Source: Elusimicrobiota bacterium (GTDB lineage Bacteria > Elusimicrobiota > Elusimicrobia > Elusimicrobiales > Elusimicrobiaceae). From it: 12,560 bases of DNA. Shown in pieces: positions 6,590-11,925 of this stretch. The stretch is from positions 1 to 12,560 of the forward strand of contig JAEXBW010000033.1 of assembly GCA_023393825.1 (NCBI GenBank). Reading direction: 5' to 3'. The notes below the pieces were generated by a model, which saw only the letters and a list, made by a program, of their open reading frames with translations, searched no databases and was not told where the DNA came from. Position numbers and translations under genes: made by a program. The stretch's first letter is position 1. Every line of letters begins with the position of its first letter.

Positions 6590-6871
6590 TTATCAACAAT
6601 TATCAACAATCCTGTGGATAACTCGCCGTTTTAAGCCTGTTGCCAGTATAAAAGGACTCTTTTTTAATAATCTTAACAATAAATACTGTTGTAAACCGCC
6701 AAAAAACTGTTGATAACCCTTCAAAACTGTGGATAACTTTAAAACTTTGCCTATACCGCCGCTTAAAATCAACTTTTTATAAAGAGATATTACCGACGTG
6801 AAAATAATATAAAACCGCTAAATAAGTCCTAAATTTACAAATAGGACCAAAGTCCTATAAACTGTGGATAA
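6590..6871. other. Cluster of DnaA boxes, candidate replication origin or DnaA-regulatory region
   Basis: The gene-free stretch 6504-6929 contains six 9-mers matching the DnaA box TTATCCACA. Three are exact, all in reverse orientation (TGTGGATAA at 6613-6621, 6728-6736, 6863-6871). Three carry one mismatch (TTATCAACA at 6590-6598 and 6600-6608, forward; TGTTGATAA at 6708-6716, reverse). AT-rich tracts lie between them (6658-6690 and about 6765-6840), suitable for unwinding. Nearly all genes left of it are on the minus strand and nearly all right of it on the plus strand, the orientation expected around an origin. dnaA, dnaN and gyrB are not in the window, and gene strand alone is weak evidence. 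A secondary DnaA-binding site such as datA remains possible. Confidence 0.6.
6841..6858. repeat. Perfect inverted repeat with CAAA loop, next to a DnaA box
   Basis: ATAGGAC-CAAA-GTCCTAT, a 7-bp perfect stem with a 4-nt spacer, lies 4 bp before the exact DnaA box at 6863. There is no T-run, so it is not an intrinsic terminator. It could be a protein-binding palindrome or a cruciform. Confidence 0.6.
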
Positions 6872-6881
6872 CTGTAAATAT

Positions 6882-6928
6882 AAAATGCCCCGTTAAAGCC
6901 TGTTTTAAGCCTTAAAAGGGCATTTTTT
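6882..6928 (-). terminator. Bidirectional-type terminator hairpin after the esterase-like gene
   Basis: AAAATGCCC / GGGCATTTT forms a 9-bp outer stem with a partly paired interior (TTAA pairs and GC pairs with mismatches). It begins 1-4 nt past the minus-strand stop and is followed on that strand by TTTTATATTT. On the plus strand it is followed by six T, so it could also stop transcription out of the DnaA-box region towards 6930. Confidence 0.7.
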
Positions 6929-6929
6929 G

Positions 6930-7946
6930 TTACTTTATAAGCTTTAAATCAGCCGCAAACGGCTTGCCTGAGGGCAACTCCCCAAAAACGGTTACAGTGC
7001 CTTCATTGGCCCCGTAAATAGGGGTTAACTGCGCGGCGGCGGAATCCCAATTAAAGAAAGGCGGCGCGCTTCTAACTTCTGCGGGGACATAATTAACTTC
7101 AAACCCGCCCGAAAGTAAAACATCAATCCAAACTTCGGCAGAGGGCATTGCCGCCAAAGAGAAGTGCTGAATGCTTGAATGCACTTTTGCTTTTTTAACT
7201 TTTCTGGTATCCGCATTAAGCAGATAATTAAGGTTAACTTCCGCCCAAAGATTTTTGTTTTTATCGGGCGCGGCAAATTTGTAAGCAAAGCCGGAAGGAA
7301 ATTTTAAACCGCTCTTTTCCAACAAAACTTGCAGACGTATCATATTGCTTAAATTGCCTGCGGCCCAAACTTTAATATCGTCCTGCAAACCTACTGACAA
7401 AGCGGGAAGAGGAGTGGTTTCAAACAAAATAATCGCCAGATTTTTAAAATAATCGCCTTTAGATGCAACAATCTCCAGCCCTTTAACGGCAAGCGGGCCG
7501 CTGACGGCCAAAACTCTTTCTTTGGGAGAAGAAGCCACTTTATAATTAAGTTCAAAATAAGGCAAAAGTTCAAGGGTAAAAAACTCCGCTATTTCTGCGG
7601 CAGATACGGGGCGCGCGGGCATAAGCACGCTTACAAATACCGCTTGCGGATTATCATTTTTGCCTAAATAAAAATTTTCTTCTATCTGTTTTTTGCTTAC
7701 AAGATTTTGCCCTAAAATATAAACTACGGGAAACGGAGATTCCCTCTTTTCATAACGCTGAGGCAAAATAACGCCTATTTTTACGTCGGTCTTTAAATAT
7801 TTTGAGGGAAAAGCTGTTATAACTTCTTCCCCGTCTTTTATAAAAATGCGCATATCGTCTTTAACTGTTTTATGCGCGGTTACCGTCTGCGCGGCAAGCG
7901 CGCAGGAGCAGATAACAAATAAAAATAAGAAGGATAGTTTTTTCAT
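6930..7946 (-). CDS. Exported esterase-like (alpha/beta-hydrolase fold) protein, probably inactive
   Basis: The 338-residue product has a Sec signal peptide with likely cleavage after Ala-Leu-Ala near residue 18, so it acts in the periplasm or outside. The rest resembles the esterase D/enterochelin-esterase-like family: IGVILPQRYEKRESPFPVVYIL at about 57-78 matches the strand entering the core, and PKERVLAVSGPLAVKGLEI at about 141-159 matches the nucleophile elbow, normally G-x-S-x-G-G. Here the elbow reads V-S-G-P-L-A, so the catalytic Ser and following glycines are missing. DYFKNLAIIL at 165-174 fits the next strand. The C-terminal ~90 residues look beta-rich and may form a separate domain. 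The family call is by pattern only. The gene is monocistronic with a predicted leaderless promoter and lies on the minus strand between the DnaA boxes and the plus-strand arm. Confidence 0.75.
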   Translation of the reverse strand: MKKLSFLFLFVICSCALAAQTVTAHKTVKDDMRIFIKDGEEVITAFPSKYLKTDVKIGVILPQRYEKRESPFPVVYILGQNLVSKKQIEENFYLGKNDNPQAVFVSVLMPARPVSAAEIAEFFTLELLPYFELNYKVASSPKERVLAVSGPLAVKGLEIVASKGDYFKNLAIILFETTPLPALSVGLQDDIKVWAAGNLSNMIRLQVLLEKSGLKFPSGFAYKFAAPDKNKNLWAEVNLNYLLNADTRKVKKAKVHSSIQHFSLAAMPSAEVWIDVLLSGGFEVNYVPAEVRSAPPFFNWDSAAAQLTPIYGANEGTVTVFGELPSGKPFAADLKLIK

Positions 7947-7952
7947 ACCTTC

Positions 7953-7961
7953 ATTCTAACA
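7953..7961 (-). promoter_or_regulatory. Extended -10, predicted leaderless, for the esterase-like gene
   Basis: The minus strand reads TGTTAGAAT, then GAAGGT (6 nt), then the ATG at 7946. The spacing equals that of three other genes here. The GAAGGT could act as a weak Shine-Dalgarno only if transcription starts further upstream from another promoter. Confidence 0.55.
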
Positions 7962-8013
7962 AATTTATAACAAGAAAGACCCACAAAAAATAGGCACAAA
8001 AAAACTGATTTCT

Positions 8014-8032
8014 GGGTCCAAAGACCCTTTTT
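8014..8032 (+). repeat. Hairpin GGGTC-CAAA-GACCC followed by a T run
   Basis: A 5-bp GC-rich stem with CAAA loop is followed by TTTTT. It resembles a small terminator on the plus strand, but no plus-strand gene precedes it. A second copy of AAAGACCC at 7975-7982 could pair with the same GGGTC arm, making two alternative structures. It may mark the end of a short antisense or untranslated transcript, or be a protein site. Confidence 0.4.
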
Positions 8033-8051
8033 GAGGCGGCAGAAAGAAAGT

Positions 8052-8057
8052 TATACT
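8052..8057 (+). promoter_or_regulatory. Putative -10 of the 53-aa small gene
   Basis: TATACT lies 46 nt before the ATG, with TTGAGG at 8031-8036 as a possible -35 at a short 15-nt spacing. Transcription would start near 8064 and leave a leader of about 40 nt. Confidence 0.45.
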
Positions 8058-8103
8058 ATTAATGTAACAAAAGCAGTAAAGAAACTCAGCAGGTGATTAT
8101 TAT

Positions 8104-8265
8104 ATGAAACGAACCCTAAAATTCATGCTTGCGTTAGGCAACGCAAGACTTGTGATGCTGGAAGACAAGGGAGAAAAAACATTTTACTCCAAAAGCCTTG
8201 TTTCCCCCTCCAACAAGAAAACGGACTTAAAGAGGATTGCTTTTTCCCTCGCGTCAAGCCGTTAA
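8104..8265 (+). CDS. Small basic protein of 53 residues, unknown function
   Basis: A short frame encodes MKRTLKFMLALGNARLVMLE and on to a Ser-rich end (FSLASSR). It is strongly basic (8 Lys, 4 Arg against 4 acidic residues). The N-terminal half could form two beta strands or a short amphipathic helix; there is no membrane segment, signal peptide or cysteine. Evidence that it is real: AGGTGA at 8091-8096 sits 7 nt before the ATG, a plausible promoter lies upstream, and a strong terminator follows 17 nt after the TAA, so it is a complete monocistronic unit of about 250 nt. The basic composition might suit nucleic-acid or ribosome binding, which is only inference. I recognise no family. The alternative is a structured small RNA, since hairpins occur inside the frame. 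Confidence 0.7.
   Translation: MKRTLKFMLALGNARLVMLEDKGEKTFYSKSLVSPSNKKTDLKRIAFSLASSR
8128..8147 (+). repeat. Perfect 8-bp hairpin inside the small gene
   Basis: CTTGCGTT-AGGC-AACGCAAG is a perfect inverted repeat with a 4-nt loop, within codons 9-15 of the 53-aa frame. A second stem, CTTGTT / AACAAG with a 9-nt loop, lies at 8197-8217. They could be RNA structures that affect translation or belong to a structured transcript. Confidence 0.65.
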
Positions 8266-8282
8266 TAACTTTTAGGAAGCCT

Positions 8283-8312
8283 CGCCCCGCATTTTTGCGG
8301 GGCGTTTTTTTT
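8283..8312 (+). terminator. Rho-independent terminator of the small gene
   Basis: An 8-bp stem CGCCCCGC / GCGGGGCG with a 6-nt loop (ATTTTT) is followed by eight T. It is one of the strongest terminators in the window and isolates the small gene from the next promoter. Confidence 0.95.
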
Positions 8313-8345
8313 AGTACGCGCGGCCCGTTTTTTTAAAAAGGCAAA

Positions 8346-8354
8346 TGCTATAAT
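8346..8354 (+). promoter_or_regulatory. Extended -10, predicted leaderless, for the helical-repeat protein gene
   Basis: TGCTATAAT is followed by AAAAAT (6 nt) and the ATG at 8361. There is no Shine-Dalgarno sequence between promoter and start. Confidence 0.75.
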
Positions 8355-8360
8355 AAAAAT

Positions 8361-9521
8361 ATGAAAAAAATAATATTAACCGTCACAATTTTATCACTTT
8401 CCTGCTGCGCCTTTGCAAAACAATGTTTTACCTCCGCCCAGCAGCGCTATATATATGAAGCGGGCCTTGCCGCCGCCCAAGATAACGAACAGCTTACTGT
8501 TTGCCTTAAAGAAAATCTTAAAAACCAAACCTCCGCCGCGGAAGGTTCTGCGGATTTGGCCTCCCTAAAAAAATCAAACAATTTACGCTCGGCCCTGCCC
8601 GAGATAATGAACATTTTTAAAACTTCAAAAACGCCCTCTTATGTATTTATGGCGGCCTCGGCAATGGTATCCGCCGCGGGAGAGAGCGATGTGTACCAAA
8701 AGCAAATATTGGATATAGTAAACTCCGCAACGGCGGAAGATTACAAAAAAACTTTGGCTGTTATAATTTTGGTTTCAATGGACGCGGCCGACGGCAGTTA
8801 TATTCCTTTTTTAACGCCCGCTTTAAAAGCGTCCGACGGCGGCCTTTCCGCCTATGCCTGCGGCGCGTATGCCATTTTGGTACCGGGTACTTTAGATAAA
8901 TACTTAAGCCAAATCTTACAGCTTTATACCTTTGATAAAGTATTCGCGCAAAAAGCGTTTAACGCAACGGGCCTAAGCGAAAAGGCTTTAATATCAAAAC
9001 TTAAAGAAGATTTTTATTCCCCCTCCGAACTTTTACGCCTTGGCGCGATAGAATGGATTGGCGACTTGGGCAATAAAAAACTGCTGCTTGATTTGCTGGA
9101 CCCGCAGGTAGACCCAAAAGAAGAAAGTTCAACGCTTTCCGCCGCGGCTAATGCCCTTTTCAAAAACTATGCTTTGGTTGAAGAGGAACTTAAGAAAACT
9201 TTAAAGAGGGACCCGTCATCCCAAAGCGCGACGGTTGCGGTTATGACTTATTCCTTTTTGGGCAGTCAGGCCTACGGCACAATAGAACCCTTGTTGGAAA
9301 GCGGCAATGATAACGAAACGGCAAACGCTTTAAGGGTTGTTTCTTTTATCGCGGGCATTTTGCAAAAGGATAATACCTATTACGCCAATCCCGCGTTGGA
9401 AAAAGACAGGCTGATGAAGCTTATCGTCCCCGTCGCAAAGGCGGACAAAAACGCGTCACCCAAGGTTAAACCTTACGCGCAGGCGGCATCAAAAGAGCTG
9501 TACAATATGCTTAACCACTAA
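8361..9521 (+). CDS. Exported helical-repeat (HEAT-like) protein, unknown function
   Basis: The 386-residue product has a Sec signal peptide (MKKIILTVTILSLSCCAFA, cleavage probably after Ala19). The cysteines in the signal do not form a standard lipobox, so the mature protein is probably soluble in the periplasm. From about residue 75 to the end it is almost entirely helical, with repeating helix pairs such as LRLGAIEWIGDLGNKKLLLDLL at 225-246. This pattern is like HEAT/armadillo solenoids, which generally serve as protein-binding scaffolds. There is no catalytic motif and I cannot name a family. A strong terminator lies upstream, while none separates it from pyrH, so some read-through into the pyrH operon is possible. 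It occupies the place where tsf is often found beside pyrH in other bacteria. Confidence 0.8.
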   Translation: MKKIILTVTILSLSCCAFAKQCFTSAQQRYIYEAGLAAAQDNEQLTVCLKENLKNQTSAAEGSADLASLKKSNNLRSALPEIMNIFKTSKTPSYVFMAASAMVSAAGESDVYQKQILDIVNSATAEDYKKTLAVIILVSMDAADGSYIPFLTPALKASDGGLSAYACGAYAILVPGTLDKYLSQILQLYTFDKVFAQKAFNATGLSEKALISKLKEDFYSPSELLRLGAIEWIGDLGNKKLLLDLLDPQVDPKEESSTLSAAANALFKNYALVEEELKKTLKRDPSSQSATVAVMTYSFLGSQAYGTIEPLLESGNDNETANALRVVSFIAGILQKDNTYYANPALEKDRLMKLIVPVAKADKNASPKVKPYAQAASKELYNMLNH

Positions 9522-9543
9522 TGCGCCGCCGCCTAAAAGACGC

Positions 9544-9549
9544 TATAAT
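9544..9549 (+). promoter_or_regulatory. Promoter -10 of the pyrH operon
   Basis: CGCTATAAT lies 53 nt before the pyrH ATG. It predicts a leader of about 47 nt carrying AGAGG at 9591-9595. Confidence 0.55.
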
Positions 9550-9602
9550 TTTGTATTATAAGTGATTATAAATAAACACAAATTTTAACGAGAGGTTATT
9601 TT

Positions 9603-10307
9603 ATGCCAAAAAGAGTATTGCTTAAACTATCGGGCGAAGCCCTTATGGAAGAAGGCAGCAGAGGTATTAATCCCGCCGCACTTCGCTCCATTGCGGGTGA
9701 AATAAAAGAAGCCGTAAAAGCCACCAAGTGCGAACTTGCAATAGTTATCGGCGGCGGCAATATTTGGCGCGGCGTAAGGGACGGCGGCGGTATTATAGAC
9801 AGAGTAAACTCCGACAATATGGGTATGCTTGCCACCATAATAAACTCTTTGGCATTACAATCCGCATTGGAAGATATTGCGGTGCCAACCCGTGTTTTAA
9901 CCTCTATTAATGTATACGAACTTGCAGAACCTTTTATTAAAAGAAAGGCAATCCGCCACTTAGAAAAAGGCCGCGTAGTTATCTTTGCGGGCGGCACGGG
10001 CAACCCCTTCTTTACCACAGATACGGCAGCCGCTTTAAGAGCGTCGGAAATTAAGGCCGACCTTGTGCTTAAGGCAACTCAGGTTGAAGGCGTCTACGAC
10101 AGCGACCCTAAGAAAAACCCTAAAGCAAAACTTATCACCAAGATAACTTACGACGAAGCTATTAAGAAAGGCTTACAGTTTATGGATACCGCCGCTTTAG
10201 CACTTTGTTTGGAAAATAAATTTCCCCTGTGCGTATTTAACTTGCACAAAAAGGGCAATATAAAGTTGGCAGTTTCAGGCAAAAAAATAGGCACTACAAT
10301 TTATTAA
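9603..10307 (+). CDS. pyrH: Uridylate kinase (UMP kinase)
   Basis: PyrH phosphorylates UMP to UDP with ATP, a committed step to UTP and CTP; the bacterial enzyme is a cytoplasmic hexamer of the amino acid kinase fold. The 234 residues match the family. Landmarks are KRVLLKLSGEAL at 3-14, VIGGGNIWRG at 48-57, DNMGMLATIINSLALQSALE at 71-90, AGGTGNPFFTTDTAAALRA at 129-147, the nucleotide-site VEGVYDSDPKKNP at 161-173 and LQFMDTAALALC at 191-202. The start is set by AGAGG 7 nt upstream. It heads a unit with a membrane protein gene and frr; pyrH-frr proximity is widely conserved, but the gene in between is not. Confidence 0.97.
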   Translation: MPKRVLLKLSGEALMEEGSRGINPAALRSIAGEIKEAVKATKCELAIVIGGGNIWRGVRDGGGIIDRVNSDNMGMLATIINSLALQSALEDIAVPTRVLTSINVYELAEPFIKRKAIRHLEKGRVVIFAGGTGNPFFTTDTAAALRASEIKADLVLKATQVEGVYDSDPKKNPKAKLITKITYDEAIKKGLQFMDTAALALCLENKFPLCVFNLHKKGNIKLAVSGKKIGTTIY

Positions 10308-10323
10308 ACGGAGCGTTTAATTT

Positions 10324-11274
10324 ATGGAAGAACTTTTTGACCCGTCTAACTTTGTTTGGATAATACCGATGTGCGCTTTTGGCGTGTTTATTATTTGCGC
10401 TACCTGTTTTGTTTTAAGGAAAGAAATAAAAGGTATGATTGATAAACTTTTGTTCCCCTACAAAAACAGATACAGTATGCCCGCGGGAATAATAACAAAA
10501 GGTTCTATACCTAAAGAAGGCGAACAAACATCTTATACCGTTATGAAAGAGTCTTCGGGACTGGCGGAAATCCCCCTCTTGCTTACGCCCTTAAACCCGC
10601 ACGATTTACCCGCGGCTCAGCAAGCGGACCAGCCCGCCGCCGCGCAAGAACAACCGACCGCGCAACCCGCCGATGTTCAAACGCAGGAAGCGGCAAAACC
10701 GCAGGAAGAAGTAAAAGAAGTTCCCGCCCAGCCGCAGGAAAAGGCGCAGGAGCAAAAACCCTCCTCCGTTTCTAAATTACGCGAGTTTATAAAAGACTTT
10801 AACGCCATCTTGTTCCCGCAGGCGCAAAGCTGCTTTAGCCCCAAACAGGACGCGGCGCAAAATGCGGCGCAAAATAATGTAATAGACCCTAATTTAACTT
10901 TGCCGCCCGTCCCGCCCACGCCTGCCGCAGTAAAAGAAGAACAGGCCAAGGCAAAAGAAACCGTGCAGGAAGCGCCAAAACCCAAATTGGATATTTTGGA
11001 AGTTCCCGCCCCGCAGGCTTCCCACAAAGCGGAAGACAAAGCAAAAAGCCCATATTTTATAAAGGACAGATATATTATTATCCTTTCCCTTTTAATATTA
11101 AGCGGCTTTGTTATCTTCTTAAGCGCAAGGGTAAGGCTGCTTAGCGCAATACAGCAAAGGCAGTATATAGAAATTAAGCAGCTTAAAGAACAGATTGCGG
11201 ACGCTAAAGGCGGAAACGCGGGTAAAAAAGTTATAATATATGTACCCATTGGCAGTAACAGAATACAAAAATAA
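10324..11274 (+). CDS. Two-TM protein with long Pro/Ala/Gln/Glu-rich region, unknown function
   Basis: I do not recognise a family for this 316-residue protein. TM1 spans about 11-30 and is followed by a basic stretch (LRKEIKGMIDK), which places the middle of the protein in the cytoplasm. Residues about 95-150 and 195-240 are low-complexity, rich in Pro, Ala, Gln, Glu and Lys, like flexible tethers in TonB-type or scaffold proteins. Between them is a short ordered patch (SKLREFIKDFNAILFP, 150-165). TM2 is at about 249-267, followed by a likely coiled coil (270-295) and a short tail with VIIYVPIG. GGAG lies 10 nt before the ATG and pyrH ends 16 nt upstream; frr starts 17 nt after its stop, so it is co-transcribed with both. 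A tethering or scaffolding role is only inference from composition. Confidence 0.85.
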   Translation: MEELFDPSNFVWIIPMCAFGVFIICATCFVLRKEIKGMIDKLLFPYKNRYSMPAGIITKGSIPKEGEQTSYTVMKESSGLAEIPLLLTPLNPHDLPAAQQADQPAAAQEQPTAQPADVQTQEAAKPQEEVKEVPAQPQEKAQEQKPSSVSKLREFIKDFNAILFPQAQSCFSPKQDAAQNAAQNNVIDPNLTLPPVPPTPAAVKEEQAKAKETVQEAPKPKLDILEVPAPQASHKAEDKAKSPYFIKDRYIIILSLLILSGFVIFLSARVRLLSAIQQRQYIEIKQLKEQIADAKGGNAGKKVIIYVPIGSNRIQK

Positions 11275-11291
11275 ATAAAGAGGTTAAATTT

Positions 11292-11855
11292 ATGGAAGGC
11301 ATCAGCGCACTTTTAAACAATACAAGAGCAAATATGGACGCAGTATCTGAAAGGCTTAAAAAAGATTTAGGCACATTAAGAACAGGCCGCGCCAACCCCC
11401 AAATGGTGGAAAACGTCCGCGTGGAATATTACGGCGTACCCACACCGTTAAAGCAAATGGCTATGATAAATGTTACCGATGCCAGAACGCTTGAAATACA
11501 ACCTTGGGACACCACCGCTATGAAGGAAATAGAAAAAGCCCTTCAGCAGGCAGATTTAGGCGTTACCCCCACCAACGACGGCAAGATTATAAGGATTATC
11601 TTCCCCCCGATGACGGAAGACAGAAGAAAAACGCTTGTAAAAACCATCTCCAAAATGACGGAAGATTACAAGGTTAATGTCCGCAACGAAAGACGCGACG
11701 CCATTGAAAAGCTTAAAAAAGCCCAGAAAGCGGGCGAAATTACCGAAGACGATTGCAAACGCTACGAAGTTGACGCACAAAAAGCGACAGATGCGGCAAT
11801 CGCCAACATAGATAAGATTGTAGCCGAGAAAGAAAAAGAAATAATGACTATATAG
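11292..11855 (+). CDS. frr: Ribosome recycling factor
   Basis: RRF, with EF-G, splits the post-termination ribosome so that subunits can be reused. The 187 residues match the family closely. The N-terminal helix carries LKKDLGTLRTGRANPQMVENVRVEYYGVPTPL (about 22-53). The hinge and domain II hold the conserved INVTDARTLEIQPWD at 59-73 and LGVTPTNDGKIIRI at 89-102, and domain I resumes with FPPMTEDRRKTLVK at 104-117 and VRNERRDA at 130-137. AGAGG lies 8 nt before the ATG. It is the last gene of the pyrH unit; a strong terminator follows. Confidence 0.98.
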   Translation: MEGISALLNNTRANMDAVSERLKKDLGTLRTGRANPQMVENVRVEYYGVPTPLKQMAMINVTDARTLEIQPWDTTAMKEIEKALQQADLGVTPTNDGKIIRIIFPPMTEDRRKTLVKTISKMTEDYKVNVRNERRDAIEKLKKAQKAGEITEDDCKRYEVDAQKATDAAIANIDKIVAEKEKEIMTI

Positions 11856-11872
11856 TTTTATCCTCTGTTTTT

Positions 11873-11908
11873 ATAAAACCCGCCCCGCTTGTACGGAGCG
11901 GGTTTTAT
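11873..11908 (+). terminator. Rho-independent terminator of the pyrH-frr operon
   Basis: A 15-bp stem with one mismatch (ATAAAACCCGCCCCG / CGGAGCGGGTTTTAT) and a 6-nt loop includes its own T run on the descending arm. It ends 2 nt before the extended -10 of uppS. Confidence 0.9.
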
Positions 11909-11910
11909 AT

Positions 11911-11919
11911 TGCTATAAT
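11911..11919 (+). promoter_or_regulatory. Extended -10, predicted leaderless, for uppS
   Basis: TGCTATAAT is followed by TTACCT (6 nt) and the ATG at 11926. No Shine-Dalgarno is present. The promoter abuts the frr terminator. Confidence 0.75.
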
Positions 11920-11925
11920 TTACCT

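Noticed and set aside
6504..6929. tRNA, small RNA or CRISPR array in the large gene-free stretch
   Set aside because: No cloverleaf, no regular repeat-spacer pattern and no promoter-terminator pair defining an RNA; DnaA boxes explain the repeats better.
10677..11249. Open frame of 190 codons on the minus strand
   Set aside because: It mirrors the low-complexity gene on the plus strand, which has a ribosome binding site and operon context; its Cys/Ser-rich product is typical of a complement of Ala/Gln/Pro codons.
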